Origin: Rhodococcus oryzae | GTDB lineage: Bacteria; Actinomycetota; Actinomycetes; Mycobacteriales; Mycobacteriaceae | NCBI RefSeq assembly: GCF_005049235.1 | Contig: NZ_SUMD01000009.1 | Coordinates: forward strand, 124,001 to 188,000 | DNA: 64,000 bases | Reading direction: 5' to 3' | In this document: positions 1 to 8,442 of the stretch, one piece after another | How positions within the stretch are numbered: the stretch's first letter is position 1 | Layout: every line of letters begins with the position of its first letter | Translations under genes and position numbers: made by a program | The notes under the pieces: model-generated | The model's database searches: none | Told to the model about the DNA's origin: nothing | What the model saw: only the letters and a program-made list of their open reading frames with translations

Positions 1-591
1 CACCACGCGGGCGGCAGCGCGCTGCGCGGCGGTCCTGTCCAGCCGGTGTGGGTGGGCCGCACGCCGCAGTCCGACACGATCGACTTCCACGTTCTGAACC
101 TGCCGATCGGCGAACCGACCGCCGACGGCGCGTACTTCTCGGTCGTCCCGTACCTGCTCGATGTCACCGGGCGGGGAACGGTTCGGATCACCTCGGTCGA
201 TCCTGACGCCGAACCGGATGTGGCGATGCCGGTGCTGGCAGCGCACGACCTGGAACGCCTCGACTGGATCCTGGGTCGCATCGCCGCGCTGGAGTCGACC
301 TGGCCGTTCGCGGGGCTCGGCGCCACCCGCGTCCAACCGATGGCAGACCTGAGCGCCGAAGGCGCCGCGGCAGACCTGGTCGACGGCGGCGTGATCAGCT
401 ACGCACACCTGGGCGGCACGTGTGCGATGGGTCCGGACGGAGACCCGCACGCCGTCCTGGACGCGCGCTGTCGCGTGCGCGGGGTCGAGGGCCTGCGGGT
501 CGTGGATGCCTCGGCGATGCCGGTGCTGCCTGCGGGCAACACATACCTTGGCTGCGTGATGATGGCCGAACGTGCCGCGCAACTGATCTGA
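1..591 (+). CDS. GMC-family FAD-dependent oxidoreductase, C-terminal part (5' end outside window)
   Basis: The frame is open to the first base, so only the last 196 residues are present and the FAD-binding Rossmann N-terminus is missing. The visible part is the GMC C-terminal domain. LGGTCAMG near residue 140 sits behind the conserved catalytic His of HLGGT, and GLRVVDASAMP then PAGNTYLG carries the second active-site position (Asn). GMC enzymes oxidise alcohols, sugars or sterols using FAD. Related proteins in this order include the mycofactocin-linked MftG, and an NDMA-dependent alcohol dehydrogenase occurs near 50 kb, but the fragment does not identify the subfamily. It ends in TGA. The next gene is a convergent TetR regulator. 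Confidence 0.85.
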   Translation, partial: HHAGGSALRGGPVQPVWVGRTPQSDTIDFHVLNLPIGEPTADGAYFSVVPYLLDVTGRGTVRITSVDPDAEPDVAMPVLAAHDLERLDWILGRIAALESTWPFAGLGATRVQPMADLSAEGAAADLVDGGVISYAHLGGTCAMGPDGDPHAVLDARCRVRGVEGLRVVDASAMPVLPAGNTYLGCVMMAERAAQLI

Positions 592-728
592 GCTACGGCA
601 AGTTCTGCGGGTTCGACTTCGGTGGCCTGCGGCGGAACCGGTGGTTGGCCGGGATGGATTTGTCGCCGCGTTGATCGAATGCGGTACGGCCGATGAGCGG
701 CATGCGAGTCGAATTCTTCTGCAGTGGA

Positions 729-1343
729 TCAACTTCCGCCGGTCACGTCGGGGCCGAAGGCGGCCGTCAATGCTGCCGCGATCAGGTTGGACAGGTCCGG
801 GCGACCGTCCTCGGTGGCCCAGCGCGTGAGGGCGGCGTTCATTGCAGCCAGGCAAGCGCCGGCCGCCGCCCAGGCGCGGAAGTCCGATTCGGGGTCGGCG
901 GCGGCATCGCCGCGGAGGGCGTCGACGATGGCTTGCTGAGTGGCGTACTGACTGTCCAGGTGTCGGGCCCGGAGCGCCGGCACGGTGATCATCAGACGGA
1001 GTCGGTCGAGCAGTAGATCGTCGGCATCGGTCCGGGAGCCGCTGATCAGGTCGGCCGCCTCGATCAGGGCCCGCCCGATCCGTTGGACCAGCGCGCCGTC
1101 GGCCGGGCCTGCCGCGATCCGGTCGGCGATGAGTTGGTCCTGCTGACCGACCAGGACCAGGTCTTCCTTGGTGGGAAAGTGCCGGTACAGCGTCATCGGC
1201 GAGATTCCGGAGGCGGCAGCGATCTCGCTCAGAGTTACCGCGTCGTAGCCGCGTTCGGCGAACAGCGGGATCGCGTGGGCCTGGATCGCGCGCTGCGTCT
1301 CGGCCCGCCGGCGGTCCCGGAGGGTGGGTTGGGGAGCACTCAT
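729..1343 (-). CDS. TetR-family transcriptional repressor
   Basis: This 204-residue protein has a canonical N-terminal TetR helix-turn-helix (about residues 12-58: ERGYDAVTLSEIAAASGIS then MTLYRHFPTKEDL). The C-terminal helical domain is the ligand and dimer domain and does not identify a ligand. It is divergent from a short-chain dehydrogenase with only 18 bp between the start codons. That gap holds a 5-bp inverted repeat, so the protein probably represses both itself and the dehydrogenase. The start ATG at 1343 has almost no room for a leader, suggesting a near-leaderless transcript. Confidence 0.9.
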   Translation of the reverse strand: MSAPQPTLRDRRRAETQRAIQAHAIPLFAERGYDAVTLSEIAAASGISPMTLYRHFPTKEDLVLVGQQDQLIADRIAAGPADGALVQRIGRALIEAADLISGSRTDADDLLLDRLRLMITVPALRARHLDSQYATQQAIVDALRGDAAADPESDFRAWAAAGACLAAMNAALTRWATEDGRPDLSNLIAAALTAAFGPDVTGGS

Positions 1344-1344
1344 G

Positions 1345-1359
1345 TGGTATAGACTACCA
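1345..1359. promoter_or_regulatory. Probable TetR operator between divergent genes
   Basis: Inverted repeat TGGTA-N5-TACCA occupies nearly the whole 18-bp gap between tetR and the SDR gene. The flanking ATG and TCAT extend it imperfectly. Position and symmetry are what one expects of a TetR operator that blocks both divergent promoters. Binding is inferred. Confidence 0.6.
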
Positions 1360-1361
1360 TC

Positions 1362-2153
1362 ATGCTACTAACTAACAGTTCTGAGCATGATGGCCCGCTG
1401 GCGGGTCGAACCGCACTGGTGACCGGAGCCTCGCGGGGGATCGGGCAGGCGGTCGCCCTGCGGCTCGCTGCCGACGGCGCGACTGTGGCCGTGCACTACG
1501 GCACGGATCGCGCCGGTGCGACGGCGACACTGGCCGAGATCGAAGCCGCGGGTGGCGGAGGCTTCGTGGTCGGTGCCGAGCTCGGGGTGGACGGCGACAT
1601 CGACGCCCTTTTCGACGGGCTGGCCGTTGGCCTGGCTGGGAGGCCGCTCGACATCCTGGTCAACAACGCGGCCGCGGAGCCGGCGGGTCCGATCGAGGCC
1701 ACCACGCCGGAGCAGTTCGACCGCCTGTTCGCGGTCAATGTCAGGGCTCCGTACTTCATCATCCAGCGGGCTCTGCCGTTGCTCCCCGCCGGCGGACGGA
1801 TCATCACCCTCTCCTCGGTGGCGGCCCGGATGGCCAACGCGACCCAGACCTCGTTCGCGATGACGAAGGGCGCGATCGAGACGATGAGCAGGACGCTGGC
1901 CAACGAGCTGGGGGTCCGCGGCATCACGGTGAACGCCGTCGCGCCCGGCGCGACCAGGACGGCGACGAACGGGGCCTACTTCGAGGCCCCGGGCATCGAG
2001 AATTTCCTGGCAGGGATGACCGCCCTGGACCGATTGGGGGAAGCGGCCGATATCGCCGACGTGGTCGGGTTCCTGGCCTCACCCGATGCTCGGTGGATCA
2101 CCGGTCAGGTGCTCGATGCGAGCGGCGGCCTTTTTCTCGGGCCTCGGATCTGA
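1362..2153 (+). CDS. Short-chain dehydrogenase/reductase with Phe at the catalytic Tyr position
   Basis: This 263-residue SDR has the NAD(P)-binding TGASRGIG near residues 21-28, the NNAA stabilising motif near 101-104, and a C-terminal GQVLDASGG motif, as in classical FabG-like SDRs. The catalytic Ser lies in LSSVAAR. The usual YxxxK motif reads FAMTK (codons TTC GCG ATG ACG AAG near 1855-1869), so the general acid Tyr is replaced by Phe while the Lys is kept. The gene is divergent from tetR and probably repressed by it. The substrate is unknown, and the missing Tyr makes ordinary ketoreductase activity doubtful. Confidence 0.88.
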   Translation: MLLTNSSEHDGPLAGRTALVTGASRGIGQAVALRLAADGATVAVHYGTDRAGATATLAEIEAAGGGGFVVGAELGVDGDIDALFDGLAVGLAGRPLDILVNNAAAEPAGPIEATTPEQFDRLFAVNVRAPYFIIQRALPLLPAGGRIITLSSVAARMANATQTSFAMTKGAIETMSRTLANELGVRGITVNAVAPGATRTATNGAYFEAPGIENFLAGMTALDRLGEAADIADVVGFLASPDARWITGQVLDASGGLFLGPRI

Positions 2154-2288
2154 ATGACCGTCTTTCAGTGCATCATCGTCGGTTGATGTGAACGCGCCGC
2201 ACCATCGAAAATCGCAGGCCCGGCAAGGGGATTCCTTCGCATCCGGGCTACTTCGGGCTTCATCATCGGTTGTGTCGCGGGGATCCGC

Positions 2289-3020
2289 CTACTTCCGTGC
2301 GCTGACGTAGGCCGCGATTCCATCGAGGATGCGGTCGATGCCGAATCGCAGGGCATCATTGCGTCCGGCATTCGGATCGGTCTGCTCGGCCGGGTCGGCG
2401 AACGCGGCCGCAACGCGCGGGAAGCTGTCGCCGTGGGCGGCCAGGATCGCGCCGATCTCCCTGACCAGCTGGCCCTCCATATCGTCGTCCTCGGTGGCCG
2501 AACCCACCTGCTGAACCAGGCTGCGGACGTGACCGAGCAGCAGCACCGCACTGTCGAGGCGTTCGGGGCCGGTCAGTGAGCTGCCGTCGAGCGCGGCGAG
2601 TGCAGTCTCGAGCCAGTTCAGTTCATTGGGACCGATGGGTCGGGGGCCGGTCGTGAGCTCGAGCGCCCAGGGGTGGGCGCGATAGCGGTTGAAAGCGGTC
2701 ACGGCCCACACTGTCAGGTACTCGCGCCAAGGTTCCGATGAATCCGGCAGGGCTGCAGCCACTTCCGGCGCGGGTCCGAACGCCGTGTCCAGCATGACTG
2801 CTGCGAGCTCGCTCTTGCCGGGGACATAGCGGTAGAGCGCCATCTTGGCGCATCCCAGGCGTTCGGCCAGGCGGGCCATAGAGAGACTGGCCAATCCTTC
2901 GGCGTCGGCGAGGGCGATGGCCTCGGCGACGATCCGGTCCAGGGTGAGCGATGGTTTCGGTCCGCGCCTGGGCGCCTTGGTGACTCCCCAGAGCAGTTCG
3001 GCGGCGGTCGGTCCGGCCAT
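2289..3020 (-). CDS. TetR-family repressor with tetracycline-repressor-type C-terminal domain
   Basis: About 243 residues. The N-terminal HTH spans roughly residues 25-70 (ASLSMARLAERLGCAKMALY then RYVPGKSEL). The C-terminal half resembles the TetR_C_1 ligand domain. Of two in-frame ATGs (3029 and 3020), I prefer 3020 because the purine-rich GAGGGG lies 9 nt before it, while it directly abuts the 3029 ATG. It is divergent from a TetX-like flavin monooxygenase. This tetR/monooxygenase pairing matches the MabTetR/MabTetX arrangement known in Mycobacterium abscessus, where the repressor responds to tetracyclines. Ligand identity here is inference. Confidence 0.88.
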   Translation of the reverse strand: MAGPTAAELLWGVTKAPRRGPKPSLTLDRIVAEAIALADAEGLASLSMARLAERLGCAKMALYRYVPGKSELAAVMLDTAFGPAPEVAAALPDSSEPWREYLTVWAVTAFNRYRAHPWALELTTGPRPIGPNELNWLETALAALDGSSLTGPERLDSAVLLLGHVRSLVQQVGSATEDDDMEGQLVREIGAILAAHGDSFPRVAAAFADPAEQTDPNAGRNDALRFGIDRILDGIAAYVSARK

Positions 3021-3042
3021 GGTCGTCATCCCCTCGGAGTTC

Positions 3043-3104
3043 TTGACGTTTAACTGCGTCCATCATACGCTAATCACAAAACGGCGTCCGGTAGACACAG
3101 TTAA
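3043..3104. promoter_or_regulatory. Divergent promoter region with an 11-bp inverted repeat pair
   Basis: TTAACTGCGTC at 3050-3060 and GACACAGTTAA at 3094-3104 are inverted copies matching at 10 of 11 positions, 33 bp apart. They flank the divergent promoters of the TetR gene and the monooxygenase. Such paired half-sites are plausible repressor sites; binding is inferred. Confidence 0.5.
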
Positions 3105-3120
3105 TGGAGGGGTCCTCGAC

Positions 3121-4305
3121 ATGCGCAACACCACCGTCCTCATCTCCGGCGCCAGCGTCGCCGGTCCCGCCCTGGCCTATTGGCTGGACCGCTACGGCTT
3201 CGACGTCACCGTTGTGGAGAAGGCGCCCGCCCTGCGCGGCGGCGGCCAGGCGATCGATTTCACCGGCCACACGCATATGGCAGTGCTCGAGCGCATGGGC
3301 ATCATCGAGGACATCAAGGCCCGCCAGACCGGCAAGACCGACATGGTGCTCGTCGATGCGCAGGGTCGGCAGCAGGCCCTCATCTCGGGTGAATTCACCG
3401 GCGGCGATATCGAGATCCTGCGCGGCGACCTATCCGAGGTCATGTACGAGCGCACCGCCGACAATTGCCGATACCTGTTCGGCGACACCATCACCGCCCT
3501 TACCGAAACCGCCGCCGGCGTACATGTGGAATTCGCCCGCGCGCCCGCCCGCACCTTCGATCTGGTCTTCGGCTGCGACGGCATCCATTCCCGGGTGCGG
3601 AAGCTGACCTTCGGTCCCGAACAGGACTTCGTCAAACATCAGGGCTACTACTACTGCATTGCCGGAGCCTCGCACTGGGAGCTCGACGGGAGCAGGCTGC
3701 GTGAACGCGCGGTGTCGCACGGTCACAATGCACCGGGGCGATTGGCTCTCGTGGGCGGCTCCAAAGCCGGTCAGATGTATCTGTTCGCCTCCCCAGAACT
3801 CGACTACGACCGGGATGATTTCAATGCACAGCGGCGCCTGGTTGCGGAGAAGTTCGCAGGCGTGGGCTGGGAGGTGCCCGGAATGCTGGCCGAGCTACCC
3901 GGCCTGGACGGCTTCTACCTCGACTCGATCAGCACGGTCAGCATGAAGACCTTCGTCAAGGGTCGCGTCGCACTGCTCGGCGATTCCGGCTATGGCAGCA
4001 CACTCGCGGGTTTCGGCACCGGTCTCGCCGTTGTCGGTGCCTACGTGCTCGCCGGTGAACTGGCCACCGCGGGCGGCGATTACGCCGTGGCATTCAGCCA
4101 TTACCAGGAAATGATGAAGCGCTACTGCAAGATGGCCAATGGTGCGCAGCCCGGGCGGTTCCTGGCGCCGAAGACCGCGTTGGGTCTGCGCTTGCGCAAC
4201 TGGTTTCTGCATTCGAGGTTCTTCGACATGATGGTGAGGTCCGCGGAGAACTCGAAGAATGATATCGAGCTGAAGAACTACCCGGAAATCGTAGGTGCAC
4301 AATGA
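3121..4305 (+). CDS. FAD-dependent monooxygenase, TetX-like
   Basis: The 394-residue protein starts at ATG 3121, with SD GGAGGGG at 3106-3112. An N-terminal dinucleotide-binding fold (VLISGASVAGPALAYWL) is followed by VVEKAP, an Arg-rich LRGDLSEVMYER segment, and the second FAD motif ALLGDSGYGSTLAGFGTGLA near residue 285. These are class A flavoprotein hydroxylase hallmarks. The family includes TetX-type enzymes that hydroxylate and inactivate tetracyclines, as well as antibiotic-biosynthesis hydroxylases. Divergence from a TetR with a tetracycline-repressor-like C-terminus favours an inducible drug-modifying role. Substrate is inferred from context only. Confidence 0.85.
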   Translation: MRNTTVLISGASVAGPALAYWLDRYGFDVTVVEKAPALRGGGQAIDFTGHTHMAVLERMGIIEDIKARQTGKTDMVLVDAQGRQQALISGEFTGGDIEILRGDLSEVMYERTADNCRYLFGDTITALTETAAGVHVEFARAPARTFDLVFGCDGIHSRVRKLTFGPEQDFVKHQGYYYCIAGASHWELDGSRLRERAVSHGHNAPGRLALVGGSKAGQMYLFASPELDYDRDDFNAQRRLVAEKFAGVGWEVPGMLAELPGLDGFYLDSISTVSMKTFVKGRVALLGDSGYGSTLAGFGTGLAVVGAYVLAGELATAGGDYAVAFSHYQEMMKRYCKMANGAQPGRFLAPKTALGLRLRNWFLHSRFFDMMVRSAENSKNDIELKNYPEIVGAQ

Positions 4306-4403
4306 AGTAGGGGTTATTGCAGTGTCCGACCCACGGGTCCGGATGCGGCCGCTTGCATTGGATTACTCAGCTGAGCATGCGGCTGGCCCGGCTGGGTGTG
4401 CGT

Positions 4404-4865
4404 TCAGGTGTCAAGCGGGTGGAACCAAGCGGAATCACGGCGCCGGAGGAACATGTCCAGTGCGGCTCCGACATTCTCGCGCACGAAGTCTTCTTGCTCC
4501 GCCGCGATCAGAGAGCGCATCGTCTCGAGTTCACGCTCGGCGCCAGGCAGGTCGAACACCGCACAACCAGCAGCGTTGCGGACATCCCAGTCGTCGTCTG
4601 TCCGGGCCAGGTGGATCAGTGCCCCGCGGCATCTCTCGGCAAGGGAATCGTCATCGATCCGAAGGATCGCGAAGACCCTTATCGCTTCGATCCTCACCAA
4701 GTCGTCTTCTGACACATCAGCCGCTACCGCGAGCAGAAATAGCGCCAGCAGGGGTCCGTCGCCATCCTCGGGAACGAATGTTCGCAGTGCGGAGAAACGC
4801 CTATCCGCGCTCCAATGCGCGAAGTCGGTGACCACGTCACGTGCAGCTGCTGATTCGGAACTCAT
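4404..4865 (-). CDS. Small HEAT-repeat-like protein
   Basis: This 153-residue, mostly helical acidic protein has repeated helix pairs: VRIEAIRVFAIL, LAERCRGALIHLA, WDVRNAAGCAVFDL, then FVRENVGAALDMFL. These have the look of HEAT or PBS-lyase-like repeats. No catalytic motif, signal peptide or membrane segment is visible. HEAT repeats usually serve as protein-protein scaffolds. It lies convergent to the TetX-like gene and just downstream of the secreted hydrolase on the same strand (12 bp gap), so it may be cotranscribed with it. The function is unknown. Confidence 0.7.
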   Translation of the reverse strand: MSSESAAARDVVTDFAHWSADRRFSALRTFVPEDGDGPLLALFLLAVAADVSEDDLVRIEAIRVFAILRIDDDSLAERCRGALIHLARTDDDWDVRNAAGCAVFDLPGAERELETMRSLIAAEQEDFVRENVGAALDMFLRRRDSAWFHPLDT

Positions 4866-4877
4866 GAATCTCTCGGT

Positions 4878-5798
4878 TCACCAACCCTTGACCGCAGTCC
4901 CGTCCCACCGTGGGTCGGCCAACAGCTCCGGTGCCGGACCGACGAAGGCGCGCGCGGCGTCGGTGTCGCCGGCGAGGGTGAAGCGCAACCACGCGGTGAG
5001 GTACCCGCGGAATCCGCCGCCGTCGGTGGGCCAGTTGTGCCCCACGCCCAGCAGGCGGCCGCGGGCCGCGGGCCCCGGGCTGACGGCGTGGTAGGCGGCC
5101 TGCGGTATGGCCGTCGAGACCGGATCCTCGGCCCCGGTCAGGTAGAACACCGGACCGGTCAGTCGAGCCACGTCGATTTCGTCCACGGGACGAGTGGCCC
5201 ACCAGGGATCGGGCAGGTCGAGCACGGCGGTGGAGGTGATGAGTCCGTCGGAGTCGGTGCTGGCATTGATCGATCCCCCGGCGCCCTGCGAATGTCCGAC
5301 CGCCGCGACGTGGCCGACGTCGATGCGATCGTGAAAGACGCTCTCCGGGTTGTCGTTCTGCGCCAGGATGTAGCGCGCTGCTGCCAGGATCTCGGTCCCG
5401 TCGCCGGTGACGCTGCTGTCGGCGACCACGACGACGAAGCCCCAGGAGGCCAGGTGGCGCAGCAGCTCCTCGTACTGCTCGTACGTCGCGTGGCTGCCGT
5501 TACCGAAGGTGACCACCGGATGGCGGTCGGGGCTGGTGGCGATGTCGGCGGGGTGGAACACCTGGTATCCGGTCACCGCAACCGATGTGACGGCGTGGAT
5601 GCCGGTGGCCGCGTAGCGCTCGCTGACGGACTGCCCTTCCGGAGCGGCGGGAGCCGCAGGCGCCGCGGCACCTGCCGCGGGAGCCGATGCGAGGGCCGGT
5701 GCTGAGAATCCGGATGCCATCGGCATCGCGATGATCGCGGCGAGGAGCATTGTCCGGGCCTGTCGGGTGGTGGGCAGCAGGGGTCGCCGTAACGTCAC
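4878..5798 (-). CDS. Secreted alpha/beta hydrolase
   Basis: The likely start is GTG 5798, giving 306 residues with a Sec-type signal peptide: RRPLLPTTRQAR, then a hydrophobic MLLAAIIAMPMASGF, then an Ala-rich cleavage region. The mature domain has the nucleophile elbow GHSQGAGGS, a candidate acid in LTGAEDPV, and the catalytic His in GVGHNWP, the triad of the chlorophyllase/PET-hydrolase-like alpha/beta fold. It probably hydrolyses esters or lipids outside the cell. The frame stays open far upstream, but that part overlaps the divergent monooxygenase and reads as antisense. Only about 36 bp separate the two start codons. Confidence 0.85.
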   Translation of the reverse strand: MTLRRPLLPTTRQARTMLLAAIIAMPMASGFSAPALASAPAAGAAAPAAPAAPEGQSVSERYAATGIHAVTSVAVTGYQVFHPADIATSPDRHPVVTFGNGSHATYEQYEELLRHLASWGFVVVVADSSVTGDGTEILAAARYILAQNDNPESVFHDRIDVGHVAAVGHSQGAGGSINASTDSDGLITSTAVLDLPDPWWATRPVDEIDVARLTGPVFYLTGAEDPVSTAIPQAAYHAVSPGPAARGRLLGVGHNWPTDGGGFRGYLTAWLRFTLAGDTDAARAFVGPAPELLADPRWDGTAVKGW

Positions 5799-5834
5799 GG
5801 AAACCGATGCTACCCAGCGTCGGCCCGTGCCAAC

Positions 5835-7217
5835 ATGGCCGCCATGCCCAATTTCGTCAAACCCCGGCGGAGCGCTCCGGCCGCCACCACGCCGGCTCCG
5901 AACGTCGAGACCCTGCCCCGCGTGTGCGTGATCGGTGCGGGATCGTCGGGCATCGCCGCGGCCAAGGCGCTCCACGTCGCCGGAATCCCGTTCGACTGCT
6001 TCGAACAGGGCAGCGTGATCGGCGGTAACTGGGTCTACGACAACCCGAACGGGGTGTCCGCCTGCTACGAGACGCTGGAGATCAACACGTCCTGCCCGCG
6101 GATGGCGTTCTCGGACTTCCCGATGCCCGCCGACTATCCGCCCTACGCGCGGCACGACCAGGTCCGCGCCTACTTCGAGTCCTACGTAGAGCATTTCGGG
6201 TTCCGGCACACCATCACCTTCGGCACCACCGTCGAGCAGGTCGAGCGTGCCCCGGACGGCACGTGGTCGGTACGGACGACCGGCCCCGCCGGCGAGCGCG
6301 TGGAGACCTACGACGCCGTGCTGGTCGCGAACGGGCACCACTGGGACCCCCGCTGGCCGGACCCCGCTCCTGGAACCTTCACCGGCGAGCAGATCCACGC
6401 CCACGACTACCGCACCGCCGACCAGCTCGCGGGACGCGACGTGGTGGTCGTGGGCATGGGGAACTCGGGTCTCGACATCGCGGTCGAGGCGTCAAAGGTC
6501 GCGCGCAGCACCACGCTGGCGGTGCGGCGCAGCCACTGGGTGATGCGCAAGATGTTGCTCGGCAAGCCCGCCGACCGATTCGTGATGCCGGGCTGGATGC
6601 CGGGTTGGGCGATCTCCGCCGGGCTCCGCGTCTCCGCGCTCACGGCCGGTGACATGACACGCTACGGGCTCCCGCGGCCGACGCATCGGCCCGGTCAGGC
6701 GCACCCGGTGCAGTCCGAGCAGATCCGTGCGCGACTGCGGGCCGGCGCGATCGCCCCACGTCCGACGATCGACCGGTTCGAAGGCGACACGGTCATTTTC
6801 GCGGACGGAACCCGGTCCCGGGCCGACCTCGTCGTGTGGGCCACCGGCTACCGGGTGAGCTTTCCGTTCTTCGACCCGGAGCTCGTCGCCGCGCCCGAGA
6901 ACGACCTCCCGCTGTGGAAGCGAACTGTGCACCCAGATCTTCCCGGCCTGTACTTCGTCGGGCTTCTGCAGCCGCTCGGCGCGGTGATGCCGCTCGCCGA
7001 GGCGCAGAGCGCATGGATCGCTGAGACCCTCGCCGGCCGGTACCTTCCGCCGCCCGAGGCCGAGATCCGGTCGCAGATGACGGCCGAGCACGATCGCGCC
7101 AAGCGGCGGTTCTACAACTCTCCGCGGCACACCATGGAGGTCGACTTCGACCACTACCTCTGGAGTCTCGAGCGGGAGCGCCGGCGCGGTGCCCGCCGCG
7201 CCCGGGCCGCGCGCTGA
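5835..7217 (+). CDS. Flavin-containing monooxygenase
   Basis: The 460-residue protein carries the FAD motif GAGSSG (about residues 37-42), the GGNW motif of FMOs, the FMO fingerprint FTGEQIHAHDY near residues 183-193, and the NADP-binding GMGNSG near 209-214. WATGY near residue 336 is the second family signature. Such enzymes hydroxylate soft nucleophiles or carry out Baeyer-Villiger oxidations using NADPH and oxygen. A second ATG at 5844 is an alternative start. No clear SD precedes either, so the mRNA may be leaderless. It is divergent from the secreted hydrolase. Confidence 0.92.
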   Translation: MAAMPNFVKPRRSAPAATTPAPNVETLPRVCVIGAGSSGIAAAKALHVAGIPFDCFEQGSVIGGNWVYDNPNGVSACYETLEINTSCPRMAFSDFPMPADYPPYARHDQVRAYFESYVEHFGFRHTITFGTTVEQVERAPDGTWSVRTTGPAGERVETYDAVLVANGHHWDPRWPDPAPGTFTGEQIHAHDYRTADQLAGRDVVVVGMGNSGLDIAVEASKVARSTTLAVRRSHWVMRKMLLGKPADRFVMPGWMPGWAISAGLRVSALTAGDMTRYGLPRPTHRPGQAHPVQSEQIRARLRAGAIAPRPTIDRFEGDTVIFADGTRSRADLVVWATGYRVSFPFFDPELVAAPENDLPLWKRTVHPDLPGLYFVGLLQPLGAVMPLAEAQSAWIAETLAGRYLPPPEAEIRSQMTAEHDRAKRRFYNSPRHTMEVDFDHYLWSLERERRRGARRARAAR

Positions 7218-7238
7218 CCGCCTTCCTAGGATTGGTGG

Positions 7239-7667
7239 GTGTCCGACTTGAGTTCAGCTACGACCCGAGCACGGGACCTCGACCGTTCGCAGGCCTGCAC
7301 TTTGCTCGACGCCGCGTACAACGACGGCCAGCTCGGTGTGGACGAGCACGAGGCCCGCACCGCGACCGCGATGCATGCGGCAACGATCGGTGACCTCAGC
7401 AGGCTGACTGCTGACCTGCAGATCCCGGCCCACCTCCTCGAGTTGTCGGGTGCACCCGAGGCCCCGGACCGCCGCTCCGGTCTGCGGTGGCGTGGACTGG
7501 TCGCGGTGGCCGCGGTGGTTCTCCTCGGCGGCTTCGGCTATCTGCTGTTCGGCCGCGCCTCCGGCACCGAGCCCCGCGTGACGGTGTATGTCGAGGACGG
7601 CGACGCCTACAAGGGGAACGTGACTGCGACACTCAGCGGCAAGCTCCTCGACATACAGGTCGCCTGA
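7239..7667 (+). CDS. DUF1707 domain membrane protein
   Basis: A 142-residue protein from GTG 7239. Residues about 11-63 are a DUF1707 domain, seen as RDLDRSQACTLLDAAYNDGQ then LGVDEHEARTATAMHAAT and LTADLQIP. A single membrane segment follows near residues 87-106 (LVAVAAVVLLGGFGYLLFG), with a short extracytoplasmic tail of about 35 residues. DUF1707 is a small cytosolic helical domain common in actinobacteria, usually fused to membrane segments. Its role is not established. The gene lies 21 bp after the flavin monooxygenase. Confidence 0.88.
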   Translation: MSDLSSATTRARDLDRSQACTLLDAAYNDGQLGVDEHEARTATAMHAATIGDLSRLTADLQIPAHLLELSGAPEAPDRRSGLRWRGLVAVAAVVLLGGFGYLLFGRASGTEPRVTVYVEDGDAYKGNVTATLSGKLLDIQVA

Positions 7668-7696
7668 CTGCGCCCGGAATTGGTGACTGGACCATC

Positions 7697-8320
7697 ATGC
7701 CTTCCACGTTGCCTGCGGCCACCGACATCCTGGCCGAGATCGAGGTCAAACGCTCGCGGTTCATCGCGGTGCTGCGGCGCGTCGACGGAGCAACCGAGGC
7801 GCAGGACTTCCTCGACGAGCAGCGCCGCCGGTATCCCGATGCGCGGCATCACTGTTGGGCCTACACCACCGGAGACGAGCCCTCGGAGCGGGCCGAACGC
7901 GCGGGGGACGACGGGGAGCCCGGGGGAACCGCCGGGGTACCGATGTTGCAGGTACTGCGCACCCGGGACCTGGTCGACGTCGCGGTGGTGGTGACGCGGT
8001 ACTTCGGCGGTGTCAAGCTCGGCGCAGGTGGGCTGGTGCGTGCGTACTCGGGGGCGGTGGCAGCGGTGGTCGACGCGGCGCCACTGGTCGGCCGCGAGCG
8101 CCTCGAGCTGCTCACGCTCGAGATCGGTCATGGCACCGCCGGCAGGGTGGAGGCCGAACTGCGCGGTCGCGGAGTCGCCGTCGTCGACACCGACTACGGG
8201 GCGGCCGTCACCCTCACCCTCGCCACCCGGGACCCCGCCCGGCTGGCCGACGCGGTTGCCGAAATCACAGCCGGCGCAGGCGAGCTCGTCGCGGCGGGTG
8301 CGCGGTGGGTGGACGTGTGA
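7697..8320 (+). CDS. YigZ/IMPACT family protein
   Basis: 207 residues starting at ATG 7697. The N-terminal domain contains the family motifs VKRSRFIAVLRRV, ARHHCWAYTTGD, DDGEPGGTAGVPML and VVTRYFGGVKLGAGGLVRAY, all diagnostic of the UPF0029/YigZ-IMPACT fold. The C-terminal part (about residues 135-207) is the ferredoxin-like DUF1949 domain. Bacterial members are conserved but poorly characterised, and the eukaryotic relative IMPACT regulates the Gcn2 translation-stress pathway. It lies 29 bp after the DUF1707 gene and may be in the same transcript. Confidence 0.92.
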   Translation: MPSTLPAATDILAEIEVKRSRFIAVLRRVDGATEAQDFLDEQRRRYPDARHHCWAYTTGDEPSERAERAGDDGEPGGTAGVPMLQVLRTRDLVDVAVVVTRYFGGVKLGAGGLVRAYSGAVAAVVDAAPLVGRERLELLTLEIGHGTAGRVEAELRGRGVAVVDTDYGAAVTLTLATRDPARLADAVAEITAGAGELVAAGARWVDV

Positions 8321-8442
8321 GCAGGCCGCGAGCGGCTGTCGACGCCGAGATCCATTGCGGTCCATTGAAGGTCAGGTTGCGATCGCCGGTCACCAGATCC
8401 GCCGCCCGGTGCGGATCGAGGTGAATCCCCGATCGTGGAACC

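Noticed and set aside
1-591. Firm assignment of the first gene as MftG
   Set aside because: Only the generic GMC C-terminal domain is present and no mycofactocin genes are in the window.
5799-6404. 200-residue N-terminal extension of the secreted hydrolase
   Set aside because: It lies antisense to the flavin monooxygenase and would bury the signal peptide; GTG 5798 gives a proper exported protein.
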